64,000 nucleotides of DNA from Flavobacteriia bacterium (GTDB lineage Bacteria > Bacteroidota > Bacteroidia > Flavobacteriales_D > Crocinitomicaceae). Numbering within the stretch: position 1 is the stretch's first letter; each line of letters begins with the position of its first letter. Positions 53,032 through 60,630 of this stretch are shown one piece after another. The stretch spans positions 1 through 64,000 of the forward strand of contig CANHQP010000003.1 of NCBI GenBank assembly GCA_947462925.1. Reading direction: 5' to 3'. A model generated the notes under the pieces. That model saw nothing but the letters and a program-made list of their open reading frames with translations, searched no databases and was not told the DNA's origin. The position numbers and the translations under genes were made by a program.

Positions 53032-53927
53032 AAATTAGAATTGCGAGCGCTCAATATCCAATTTCATTTTTTGAAAGCATTGATAATTGGAAAAAACACG
53101 TCAAATCTTGGATTTCAGAGGCTGTAATCCAACAATCCGAAATTTTATTGTTCCCGGAATATGGTTCGATGGAATTAGTAAGCCTCTTTGATACTGATAT
53201 CCAACAAAATATTCAAAGACAAGTTGAAAAACTTCAGACACTGTTGCCGAGTTTCATTGAGACTTTTGAAAAATTAGCCATCGAATACCAAATAATTATA
53301 ATCGCTCCAAGTTTTCCTGTTGCTGAAAATGGGAAAATTTATAACCGCAGTTTCGTCTTTAGTAAGAATGGAATGATTGGTTTCCAAGATAAATTTTTCA
53401 TGACCCGATTTGAAAATGAAATCTGGCGAATAGATTCTGGGAAGAAAAATTTGGCGCTTTTTAAAACAGAGAATTTCACTTTTGGAATTCAAATTTGTTA
53501 CGACATAGAATTTGCCATTGGTGCTCAAAAGTTAAATCAAGCAGGTGCTGATTTCATACTTGTGCCAAGTTGCACAGAAACGATTCGAGGAGCATCGCGA
53601 GTTCATATTGGTTCAAGAGCGCGTGCCATGGAAAACCAATGCTACACAATCGTATCTCAAACAATTGGAAATGCCGAATGGTCGCCTGCGGTGGATATTA
53701 ATTACGGATTTGCAGCTATATATTCATCGCCAGATGAAAATTTACCTGAAGAAGGAATTGTAGCACAAGGAAAGTCGAATGAAATTAGGTGGTTGATTGA
53801 CGAAATAGATTTGGCAAAAAATGCTCACATTCGAAAAAAAGGTCAAGTTTTCAATTTTAAAGATCATTCAAAAATGGCGCTTGAATTAAAAAATGAATCC
53901 ATTGAAATCAAACTTTACCAATTCTAA
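53028..53927 (+). CDS. Carbon-nitrogen hydrolase (nitrilase superfamily)
   Basis: 299 residues with the complete catalytic triad: E44 (LLFPEYGSME), K122 (GFQDKFFMTRFE) and C157 (GIQICYDIEF). The fold landmarks ASAQYPI and GASRVHIGSRARAMENQCY agree with an aliphatic amidase or omega-amidase-like enzyme; the substrate is not evident. The ATG overlaps the GNAT stop. In some bacteria the two activities are fused in one polypeptide, whereas here they are separate. Confidence 0.9.
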   Translation: MKIRIASAQYPISFFESIDNWKKHVKSWISEAVIQQSEILLFPEYGSMELVSLFDTDIQQNIQRQVEKLQTLLPSFIETFEKLAIEYQIIIIAPSFPVAENGKIYNRSFVFSKNGMIGFQDKFFMTRFENEIWRIDSGKKNLALFKTENFTFGIQICYDIEFAIGAQKLNQAGADFILVPSCTETIRGASRVHIGSRARAMENQCYTIVSQTIGNAEWSPAVDINYGFAAIYSSPDENLPEEGIVAQGKSNEIRWLIDEIDLAKNAHIRKKGQVFNFKDHSKMALELKNESIEIKLYQF

Positions 53928-53943
53928 AATTGATTAAACTAAA

Positions 53944-53969
53944 AAAGCCGCTTCAATAGAAACGGCTTT
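53944..53969. terminator. Bidirectional terminator between nitrilase operon and rpmH
   Basis: AAAGCCG-c-TTC / GAA-a-CGGCTTT with an AATA loop and one mismatch, flanked by A-rich and T-rich sequence. It serves the converging plus-strand nitrilase operon and minus-strand rpmH. Confidence 0.8.
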
Positions 53970-53990
53970 CAAAATCTGGTTGTCAGAATC

Positions 53991-54149
53991 TTAACGTTTG
54001 TGGCTAGATTCGCTAGAAACAGTTAATTTTTTTCTTCCTTTAGCACGACGTGCAGCTAAAACTTTACGACCGTTTTTAGTCGCCATACGACTACGGAATC
54101 CGTGCTTATTTTTTCTTTTTCTAACTGACGGTTGAAACGTTCTTTTCAT
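53991..54149 (-). CDS. rpmH: Ribosomal protein bL34
   Basis: A 52-residue basic protein reading [20 protein letters not shown], then [20 protein letters not shown] and a short C-terminal extension ending [17 protein letters not shown](S/A)RM and the GRxVLAxRRxKGR block are the family signature. It is not followed by rnpA; the downstream region holds a terminator shared with the nitrilase operon. A strong two-box promoter lies upstream. Confidence 0.96.
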   Translation of the reverse strand: MKRTFQPSVRKRKNKHGFRSRMATKNGRKVLAARRAKGRKKLTVSSESSHKR

Positions 54150-54193
54150 GACAAATATTTATTTATATCTTTATTTCTCTAAATTTCGGACTG

Positions 54194-54223
54194 CAAAGAT
54201 ACACAATAATTCTTTTTATACAA
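54194..54223 (-). promoter_or_regulatory. Two-box promoter of rpmH
   Basis: On the minus strand, TTG (54223-54221) is followed after 19 nt by TATCTTTG (54201-54194), matching the Bacteroidota -33/-7 consensus with ideal spacing. The ATG is 44 nt downstream of the -7 box. Confidence 0.75.
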
Positions 54224-54273
54224 GTTAATTTATTAAAAAGATTAAAAAACGCACAATATTGCCAATCATACGT

Positions 54274-54281
54274 TACTTTTG
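54274..54281 (+). promoter_or_regulatory. -7 promoter box of ABC exporter gene
   Basis: TACTTTTG matches TAnnTTTG, 23 nt upstream of the ATG at 54305. The TAGGAAA just before the ATG may act as a weak ribosome-binding site. Confidence 0.5.
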
Positions 54282-54304
54282 CGTACATATTACAAAGATA
54301 GGAA

Positions 54305-56125
54305 ATGCTTCGACCAAAGAAAGAAAAAAAAGAAAAAATCAAATTAACCAAAGAAGACATTCAAAAGGCAAAAGGAATTTTTAAATATCTAAAACCTTAC
54401 AGACTTTCATTCTCAATAGGTTGGTTCTTTTTGGTGATTTCAACAACAACAGGACTGATTTTTCCATTATTGTTAGGACAACTATTAGGAGGAGCAGGTC
54501 AAAATGCGCCATCGAACACTGCTGATGCGATAAAATTGATTGATTTAAGCAATATCAATACCGTCGCAATGGCATTGTTCATCTTATTCGGAATACAATC
54601 GTTGGCATCTTATTTCAGGGTCGTGATTTTTACAAATGTGACTGAAAACACACTTCGTGATGTCAGATACGATGCTTTTTCAAGATTGATTTACATGCCG
54701 ATGGATTTCTTCAACCAAAACAAAGTTGGAGAATTAACCTCTCGTATTTCATCTGACATTGCTCAATTGCAAGAAACCTTAAGAACAACCATTGCTGAGT
54801 TTTTTAGACAAATCGTCATAGTCGTTGGAGGAATTATTTTCTTGGGAATAATCTCGATGAAATTGGCATTGATCATGCTTGCAACCGTACCTGTAATGGC
54901 AATCATTGCAGTTTTCTTTGGAAGATTTATCAAAAAACTTTCTGTAAAAGCGCAAGACGAAACTGCCACATCAAATGTTATTATCGAAGAAAATTTGACT
55001 GGGATTTCAAATGTAAAATCATTTACAAACGAAGCTTTGGCTCTTTTTAAATACAAATTGAGCATCGATGAAATCAGAAAATTAAATATCAAAAGTGGCC
55101 TTTGGCGCGGATTGTTTGTTTCGTTTATCGTTTTCTGCTTGTTTGGGGCAATTGTATTCATTATTTGGCAAGGACTATTAATGACACAAGGACCAAATCC
55201 TTCGTTGAGTGATCAAAACTTCTATTCTTTCATCATGTTGACAGTAATGATGGGCGCATCCATCGGATCATTACCGGAATTGTATGCGAATATTCAAAAA
55301 TCTATTGGTTCTACTGAAAGATTGATGAGCATCATTCAAACACCAGGCGAAAAAGAAACACTTGTCGGAGAAGAAAAACCAACTATTACGGGGAAAGTTG
55401 AATTTAAAAATGTCAGATTTTACTATCCTCAGAGACCTGATGTGGAAGTACTTAAATCCATTAATTTGACTGCCCAGCCTAATGAAACAATTGCTTTGGT
55501 TGGTTCTTCAGGCGCTGGAAAATCTACGATTGCATCCTTGCTTTTGAGATTTTTTGAAACATCGGAGGGTGAACTTTGTTTCGATGACATCGACAATAAA
55601 AACATCGATATTGAACACCTCCGTTCGAACATGGCTTTGGTGCCTCAAGAAGTTATTCTATTTGCAGGAACGATATATGACAATATTGCTTACGGAAAAC
55701 CAGAAGCTTCAGAGGAAGAAGTAAAAAAAGCAGCACAGCAAGCGAACGCATTGGAATTTATCAATTCATTTCCTGAAGGTTTCAATACCGAAGTTGGAGA
55801 TCGAGGAATTCAATTGTCTGGAGGACAAAAACAAAGAATCGCCATCGCACGTGCGTTGTTGAAAAATCCAACTATTTTAATTTTAGATGAAGCTACTTCT
55901 GCTTTGGATTCTGAATCAGAAAAATTGGTGCAAGAAGCATTAGAAACCTTAATGAAAGGACGAACTTCTTTCGTGATTGCTCACCGTTTATCTACGATTC
56001 GCAATGCTGATAAAATCTATGTAATCGAAAACGGTCAAGTGGCGGAGCAAGGAAAACACGACGAATTATTGAATATTTCTGGTGGAATTTATGCCAATTT
56101 GGTGGAGTTGCAGATGAAGTCTTAG
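54305..56125 (+). CDS. ABC exporter (MsbA/multidrug type), fused membrane and ATPase domains
   Basis: 606 residues. Six predicted membrane helices lie in about residues 25-340 (type IV exporter fold). The ATPase (about 370-600) has Walker A VGSSGAGKSTIASLL, the Q-loop in LVPQEVILF, signature LSGGQKQRIAIARALL, Walker B ILILDEATSALDSE and H-loop IAHRLST. It would act as a homodimer. The order and sequence fit lipid or drug exporters such as MsbA, but the substrate cannot be told from sequence. The basic N-terminus (RPKKEKKEKIK) is cytoplasmic. Standalone gene. Confidence 0.93.
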   Translation: MLRPKKEKKEKIKLTKEDIQKAKGIFKYLKPYRLSFSIGWFFLVISTTTGLIFPLLLGQLLGGAGQNAPSNTADAIKLIDLSNINTVAMALFILFGIQSLASYFRVVIFTNVTENTLRDVRYDAFSRLIYMPMDFFNQNKVGELTSRISSDIAQLQETLRTTIAEFFRQIVIVVGGIIFLGIISMKLALIMLATVPVMAIIAVFFGRFIKKLSVKAQDETATSNVIIEENLTGISNVKSFTNEALALFKYKLSIDEIRKLNIKSGLWRGLFVSFIVFCLFGAIVFIIWQGLLMTQGPNPSLSDQNFYSFIMLTVMMGASIGSLPELYANIQKSIGSTERLMSIIQTPGEKETLVGEEKPTITGKVEFKNVRFYYPQRPDVEVLKSINLTAQPNETIALVGSSGAGKSTIASLLLRFFETSEGELCFDDIDNKNIDIEHLRSNMALVPQEVILFAGTIYDNIAYGKPEASEEEVKKAAQQANALEFINSFPEGFNTEVGDRGIQLSGGQKQRIAIARALLKNPTILILDEATSALDSESEKLVQEALETLMKGRTSFVIAHRLSTIRNADKIYVIENGQVAEQGKHDELLNISGGIYANLVELQMKS

Positions 56126-56413
56126 GAAGATATTAGACATTAGACATTAGACATTAGACTTAAGACTTGAGACAATAAACTTGGTAGATTCCAAGATACT
56201 ATAGGATATTAGGATTTTAAGACTACTGATTTTATTGAGGATTTGCATTTAGCCTAAAGTTACCCAGCAAGCATGATGAACTAGCTTTAAAGTTACATAG
56301 CAATGGCTCTTAAAATCTTAATATTATTGTAGCGAAACGGATCTTTATGCGACTTTTGATTTCCAAATAAGATTGACTGTTTTGTTATAAAATCTAAATT
56401 ATTGGAAACAAAA
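56126..56413. other. Intergenic region with short repeats, no gene
   Basis: About 290 bp, and about 330 bp with the terminator. It holds a heptamer repeat (56132-56173) and a degenerate two-copy repeat around 56240-56305 in which AAAGTTAC is followed by CCAGCAA or ATAGCAA. No convincing coding frame or RNA gene was found. Confidence 0.6.
56132..56173. repeat. Heptamer tandem repeat ATTAGAC
   Basis: Four perfect ATTAGAC units followed by two degenerate ones (TTAAGAC, TTGAGAC), immediately downstream of the ABC exporter gene. Strings of this kind are common intergenic decorations in Bacteroidota; no function is proposed. Confidence 0.9.
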
Positions 56414-56436
56414 AAAGCCACGAAAAACGTGGCTTT
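56414..56436 (-). terminator. Intrinsic terminator after DUF3127 gene
   Basis: Perfect 9-bp stem (AAAGCCACG / CGTGGCTTT) with an A5 loop, preceded by an A run. Confidence 0.85.
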
Positions 56437-56454
56437 GAAAGATTTTATCTTGAA

Positions 56455-56850
56455 TTAGAAAGGCAAATCGTCGTCTGCTTTTTCCATTGTCATTTCAGCT
56501 GTTGCAGCAGTAACTGGAGCTAAATTCATTGCTGATGGCCCTGAAGCTGGCATTCCTGCACCTGCGCTTGCTCCCGCTCTATCAATTCTCCAAGCATCTA
56601 ATGAATTGAAATATTTTACTTCACCTTGAGGACTTGTCCATTCGCGACCACGTAAATTGAAGGAAACATCAATTTGATCGTTAATATTAAAACCATCCAA
56701 CAAAGAACATTTATCTTGTGTTAGTTGAAATTGAATATCCTGAGGATACATACTTGAAGACTCAGTTACTACAAATTCGCGTTTTGAGAATTTTTCAGAT
56801 ACTTGTACCGTTGGATTCAACACTTTTAAAGTTCCAGTCAGTTTAAACAT
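56455..56850 (-). CDS. DUF3127 protein with SSB-like C-terminal tip
   Basis: 131 residues. The N-terminal ~85 residues look like an OB-fold (LTGTLKVLNPTVQVSEKF, FQLTQDKCSLLDGFNINDQIDVSF, NLRGREWTSPQGEVKYFN). A flexible Ala/Gly/Pro/Met linker follows, and the last residues are EKADDDLPF. That layout imitates single-stranded DNA-binding protein, whose acidic tip ends D-D-D-I/L-P-F and recruits repair and replication proteins. DUF3127 is Bacteroidota-specific and uncharacterised as far as I know. It is followed by its own terminator and lies 42 nt from the flavin reductase gene upstream. Confidence 0.85.
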   Translation of the reverse strand: MFKLTGTLKVLNPTVQVSEKFSKREFVVTESSSMYPQDIQFQLTQDKCSLLDGFNINDQIDVSFNLRGREWTSPQGEVKYFNSLDAWRIDRAGASAGAGMPASGPSAMNLAPVTAATAEMTMEKADDDLPF

Positions 56851-56892
56851 AATTTATTTTTTAAAGTTATTATTTGTTGTTTGTTTTTCTAT

Positions 56893-57786
56893 TTAATCAT
56901 TAAACGAAAGCAAGGTCAACCAAGCCTCATCTATTTTGTTTTCAGCCAATAAAACCTTGGCATGTTGGTGTAAAGCCAATTCCAATTCTTCCGCTTTACC
57001 ATCTAAAGATAAGAAGATTTCACTTAATTCCAACAATTTATATTCATTTACTTTAGTTTCATCTGGCAAAGATTCAACTCCCGCAAGCAAACCTAAATCA
57101 TTTCCGGAAAGTACTACAGATGATTTAACATCTTGTGGTAAATTATCAAAACCAATTCCGATTGTGGTAATCGGTTTCGCAATTTCAAACATGGAATCTT
57201 CATTTGCATGACAATACCAATTACCGCCCATCCTGGCAACTAAATTGATTTTATGTTGGTCAATCAATCCTTTATCATCCATGATTTCCTCTGCGATGTG
57301 AATTTTCACTACTTCGCAAATCACTAAATTTCCAGCGCCACCTTCAGTCCCCAATTCTTTCACTTCAATCACTTTGCACTCAAATTGAACAGGCGATTCC
57401 CCTACTCTCTTCGGTTTAATCAAATCAGAATCAAGCGCCGTAAAACCAGCTTTAATAAATTCATCTTCATTTGGTGCATAAGGCGAACTACTCAAACTCA
57501 TTTGTTGCACAATGTCGTAATTCACAATATTGATGACAACTTCAGGAACGACCTTTACATTATTATAAGTGTCTTTGGTTGTGTTTGTGCGCCCATTTCT
57601 AGCAGGAGAAAAAATCAAAATTGGTGGATTCGCACTAAAAACATTGAAAAAACTAAATGGTGAAAGATTGTGATTTCCTTCTGAATCAATTGTAGATGCA
57701 AAAGCAATAGGTCTCGGCCCAATAGCACCCAGTAAAAGTTGGTGCAATCGAGGTATTGGCAATTCTTTTGGATCTAAATCAATCAT
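56893..57786 (-). CDS. Flavin reductase-like / FMN-binding split-barrel protein
   Basis: 297 residues. The N-terminal ~200 residues match the flavin-reductase-like split barrel (LLLGAIGPRPIAFASTID, NLSPFSFFNVFSANPPILIF, the arginine-bearing FSPARNGRTNTTKDTY and VVINIV). The C-terminal ~90 residues (LLAGVESLPDETKVNEYKLL and further helices) are an added helical domain found in a subset of Bacteroidota members. Members of the fold bind FMN, and some supply reduced flavin; the partner is unknown. A -7 box lies upstream at 57803-57810. Confidence 0.88.
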   Translation of the reverse strand: MIDLDPKELPIPRLHQLLLGAIGPRPIAFASTIDSEGNHNLSPFSFFNVFSANPPILIFSPARNGRTNTTKDTYNNVKVVPEVVINIVNYDIVQQMSLSSSPYAPNEDEFIKAGFTALDSDLIKPKRVGESPVQFECKVIEVKELGTEGGAGNLVICEVVKIHIAEEIMDDKGLIDQHKINLVARMGGNWYCHANEDSMFEIAKPITTIGIGFDNLPQDVKSSVVLSGNDLGLLAGVESLPDETKVNEYKLLELSEIFLSLDGKAEELELALHQHAKVLLAENKIDEAWLTLLSFND

Positions 57787-57802
57787 GGCATTTTAATTTC
57801 TA

Positions 57803-57810
57803 CAAAGTTA
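57803..57810 (-). promoter_or_regulatory. -7 promoter box of flavin reductase gene
   Basis: TAACTTTG on the minus strand matches TAnnTTTG, 16 nt upstream of the ATG. Confidence 0.45.
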
Positions 57811-58028
57811 CAGCGATTTTAAATGTCTTGCAGATTTAAAAATTGTTTTTTTCCACAAAATAAATAGGACGTAATCTGATCGTAAACATGAAATGCAAAG
57901 CATACTAATTAACTGATTTTATGGATTCTTGTTTTAGTCAATAAGCACCGTTGATTCAAAAAGTTTTGAACCAAAAAAAATCAAATATCTAATCGAAACT
58001 AAAAAAAATCAAAAAAAGTCTGATTTTC
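57811..58028. other. Intergenic region before tRNA-Leu, no gene
   Basis: Part of a 344-bp stretch without protein genes. It is very AT-rich, with poly-A and AAAAATC-like repeats at 57970-58020. The only functional elements seen are the flavin reductase promoter at its left end and the tRNA promoter at its right end. Confidence 0.5.
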
Positions 58029-58058
58029 TTGGTGTGAATAAAATAATCATTATCTTTG
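58029..58058 (+). promoter_or_regulatory. Two-box promoter of tRNA-Leu (and possibly tig)
   Basis: TTG (58029-58031), 19 nt, then TATCTTTG (58051-58058): the exact Bacteroidota -33/-7 arrangement. The tRNA begins 72 nt further. No terminator is visible between the tRNA and tig, so read-through is possible. Confidence 0.75.
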
Positions 58059-58130
58059 CGCACCATTTTAGGATGGGTTTTGAAATAAATTTAAAGAAAA
58101 GTTAACGTACTTGTAATTTAAATTTGACTT

Positions 58131-58212
58131 GCAGATGTGGTGGAATTGGTAGACACGCTAGACTTAGGATCTAGTGCCGCGAGGTGTGAGAGTTCGAGTC
58201 TCTCCATCTGTA
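58131..58212 (+). tRNA. tRNA-Leu (anticodon TAG)
   Basis: Acceptor GCAGATG / CATCTGT (first pair G-T), D arm with TGGAATTGGTAGACA, anticodon loop CTTAGGA giving TAG, a long variable arm typical of class II tRNAs, and T arm GAGAG-TTCGAGT-CTCTC. The CCA end is not encoded. Confidence 0.95.
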
Positions 58213-58276
58213 CTCGATTAAATGGTGTAAGACAACTTATGCCATTTTTTGTTTATAGTAATTAAAACAAATTGAA

Positions 58277-59629
58277 ATGAACGTAATTCGTGAAGACGTA
58301 AATGCGATGAGTGCATTATTGAGAGTTCAAATTGCACCAGCTGATTATCAATCTAAAGTTAGTTCTGCTTTAGAAAAATATAGAAAACAAGTAAAAGTTC
58401 CTGGATTTCGTCCTGGAAAAGTTCCAATGGGAATGATTCAAAAGCAATATGGTAGAGCTTTATTGGCTGAAGAATTAAATAAAATGGTTAGCGATTCACT
58501 TTTTGGCTATGTAAGTGACAACAAAATTGAAATTTTAGGAAATCCAATTCCAAAAGATGACATCGAAGTAAAAGGTGATTTCAATAATCCTGGAGATTTT
58601 GAATTTACTTACGAAATTGGTTTGGCTCCTGAAATTAAAGTTACCCTAAGTTCAAAAGACAAATTTGACTACACGAAAGTGAAAATCGATGACGAATTAA
58701 TCAACAAACAAATTGATGATTTACGTCGCCGTTATGGAAAATTGGTTGCTTCTGAAAAAGTTGCTGACAAAGACATGATTTTGGCTCAATTTGTTGAATT
58801 AAATGACGATGATTCTATCAAAGAAGGTGGAATTATGCATTCTTCAACAATTTCAATGGAGTTTGTTGAAAATAAAGATGCTAAAAAAGCATTGAAAGGT
58901 TCAAAAATTGGAGACAAAGTAGTTGTTAATCCTACGCATGTTTCTAGAGGCGGAAAGGATACTGCAGCCATGTTAGGAATCACGGAAGAGGAATTAGCCA
59001 ATGTTTCTGATAAATTTCAAATGACAATCAATGAAATTCGTCAAATGGAATTGGCTGAATTGAATCAAGAATTGTTTGACAAATTATTTGGTGAAGGTGC
59101 TATTTCATCTGAAAAAGAATTGAAAGATCGTATCGCGAAAGATTTAGAGGCAATGTTTGCAAATGATTCAGACCGTTTATTGACACGTTCAATTTACGAC
59201 AGTTTGATTGCAAACACGAAAGTGGATTTGCCAACTGAATTTTTGAAAAGATGGATTTTGTTGTCAAACGAAAAGCCAATTACCATGGAGGAAATCGAAT
59301 CTCAATTTGAGAATTACGAAAAAAGCATGAAATGGCAATTGATTCAAGGACATATTTTCAAAGCAAATAACTTGAAAGTGGATCAAACAGAAGCGTTGGA
59401 ATACACTAAAAACCTTTTGGTGAATCAATATGCTCAATATGGTATTCCAGCGCCAGACGATAAAGAATTAACTCAATCAGCGGTTCAAGTTTTGACAAAC
59501 AAAGAAGAATCAGCAAGAGTTTACGATATGTTGGCAGAATCAAGATTAACTGAATACTTTAAAAGTACAGTGAAATTGACTGATAAATTTGTTACATACG
59601 ATGAATTCGTAGAAATTGCTTCAAAATAA
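58277..59629 (+). CDS. tig: Trigger factor
   Basis: Ribosome-associated chaperone. 450 residues. The N-terminal ribosome-binding domain contains the signature VPGFRPGKVPMGMI (about 40-53). The middle PPIase-like domain (about 155-245) is divergent from FKBP. The C-terminal helical arms run to residue 450 (FVTYDEFVEIASK). The gene lies 65 nt after tRNA-Leu with no obvious promoter of its own, so co-transcription with the tRNA is possible. In many bacteria tig is followed by clpP; here a terminator and a TSUP gene on the opposite strand follow instead. Confidence 0.95.
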   Translation: MNVIREDVNAMSALLRVQIAPADYQSKVSSALEKYRKQVKVPGFRPGKVPMGMIQKQYGRALLAEELNKMVSDSLFGYVSDNKIEILGNPIPKDDIEVKGDFNNPGDFEFTYEIGLAPEIKVTLSSKDKFDYTKVKIDDELINKQIDDLRRRYGKLVASEKVADKDMILAQFVELNDDDSIKEGGIMHSSTISMEFVENKDAKKALKGSKIGDKVVVNPTHVSRGGKDTAAMLGITEEELANVSDKFQMTINEIRQMELAELNQELFDKLFGEGAISSEKELKDRIAKDLEAMFANDSDRLLTRSIYDSLIANTKVDLPTEFLKRWILLSNEKPITMEEIESQFENYEKSMKWQLIQGHIFKANNLKVDQTEALEYTKNLLVNQYAQYGIPAPDDKELTQSAVQVLTNKEESARVYDMLAESRLTEYFKSTVKLTDKFVTYDEFVEIASK

Positions 59630-59657
59630 GTATTTGAAGTAAAATAAATTGCAAAGA

Positions 59658-59686
59658 AAGCTAGTCGTAATGACTGGCTTTTTTTA
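59658..59686 (+). terminator. Intrinsic terminator after tig
   Basis: Nine-bp stem AAGCTAGTC / GACTGGCTT with one T-G pair, a 5-nt loop, then a T run. Confidence 0.85.
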
Positions 59687-59693
59687 TGCTCAT

Positions 59694-60491
59694 TTATTTG
59701 TAAATCTCTTGAAGAATAATGAAAATGCCCATCGCTAACACAAACCATCCAAAACCTTTGCGGAGACTTGCACCATTGATTTTGGAATTTAAGAATATGC
59801 CGATAAAGATTCCCAAAATAGACAAGCTAGAGAAAATCAATAAGAAATTCCAATCAATTTTCAGATGGTTTAAATCACCTGTAAAACCGATTAAAGAATT
59901 GATCGAAATTACCATTAACGAAGTAGCAACCGCTTCTTTCATTGGTAATTTGGCAAAAAACACCAAAGCAGGAATAATTAAAAATCCACCGCCTGCGCCA
60001 ACAAGTCCTGTAACAATTCCTACCAGCAAACCTTGCAGCAAGACCAATGGATAATTAAATTTTTCGTCTTTCTTTTCAACTTCTTCTTTTCGACCTTTGA
60101 TCATTGAATAGCTAGCCAAGAGCATTACCAAAGCAAAAAAGAACATGATTGCAACTGATTTCAAAACCGTATAATCCCCAATTTGAAACATTTTCTCAGG
60201 AACCATTGGCAACAAAACTTTTCTAATCAAATAAACCACAGACAATGCTGGTGCGGCAAAGATTAAACCTGTTTTATAATTGATTAATTTTTTTCTAGCA
60301 TTTTGAAACGAGGCAAACAAGGATGAAATACCAACAACAAAAAGAGAATAAGATGTTGCTAATTGTGGTTCAAATTTCAAAAGGTAAACAAAAACTGGAA
60401 CGGTTAATATTGAACCTCCACCGCCAATCAAACCTAATGTGATTCCAATTAAAACTGCACATAAATAAGCAGCAACTAACATCATTTCCAT
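59694..60491 (-). CDS. TSUP-family (TauE/SafE) membrane transporter
   Basis: 265 residues with about eight membrane segments in two repeated halves. The repeats carry the family glycine motifs: GLIGGGGSILTVPVFVYLL near the N-terminus and VGAGGGFLIIPALVFFAKLP in the second half. TauE/SafE proteins export sulfite, sulfoacetate or similar anions; the substrate here is not known. No sulfur-metabolism gene is adjacent. It converges on tig. Confidence 0.9.
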   Translation of the reverse strand: MEMMLVAAYLCAVLIGITLGLIGGGGSILTVPVFVYLLKFEPQLATSYSLFVVGISSLFASFQNARKKLINYKTGLIFAAPALSVVYLIRKVLLPMVPEKMFQIGDYTVLKSVAIMFFFALVMLLASYSMIKGRKEEVEKKDEKFNYPLVLLQGLLVGIVTGLVGAGGGFLIIPALVFFAKLPMKEAVATSLMVISINSLIGFTGDLNHLKIDWNFLLIFSSLSILGIFIGIFLNSKINGASLRKGFGWFVLAMGIFIILQEIYK

Positions 60492-60599
60492 CTTTTTAGT
60501 TTAATACAACAAAGTTGCATAAATAAATTGGTTTGGTTTCAAATCTAGAAACATATTATCATTCAAAAAAGGAAAATTTAATCTTTCACAGAATAACCT

Positions 60600-60607
60600 T
60601 ACCTTTG
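60600..60607 (+). promoter_or_regulatory. -7 promoter box of DEAD-box helicase gene
   Basis: TACCTTTG matches TAnnTTTG, 23 nt upstream of the ATG. Confidence 0.5.
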
Positions 60608-60630
60608 CACTCAATTTAAGTAAAAGTATC

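Noticed and set aside
53991-54149. Replication origin next to rpmH
   Set aside because: No dnaA, rnpA or DnaA-box cluster is seen nearby. rpmH alone does not mark an origin in Bacteroidota.
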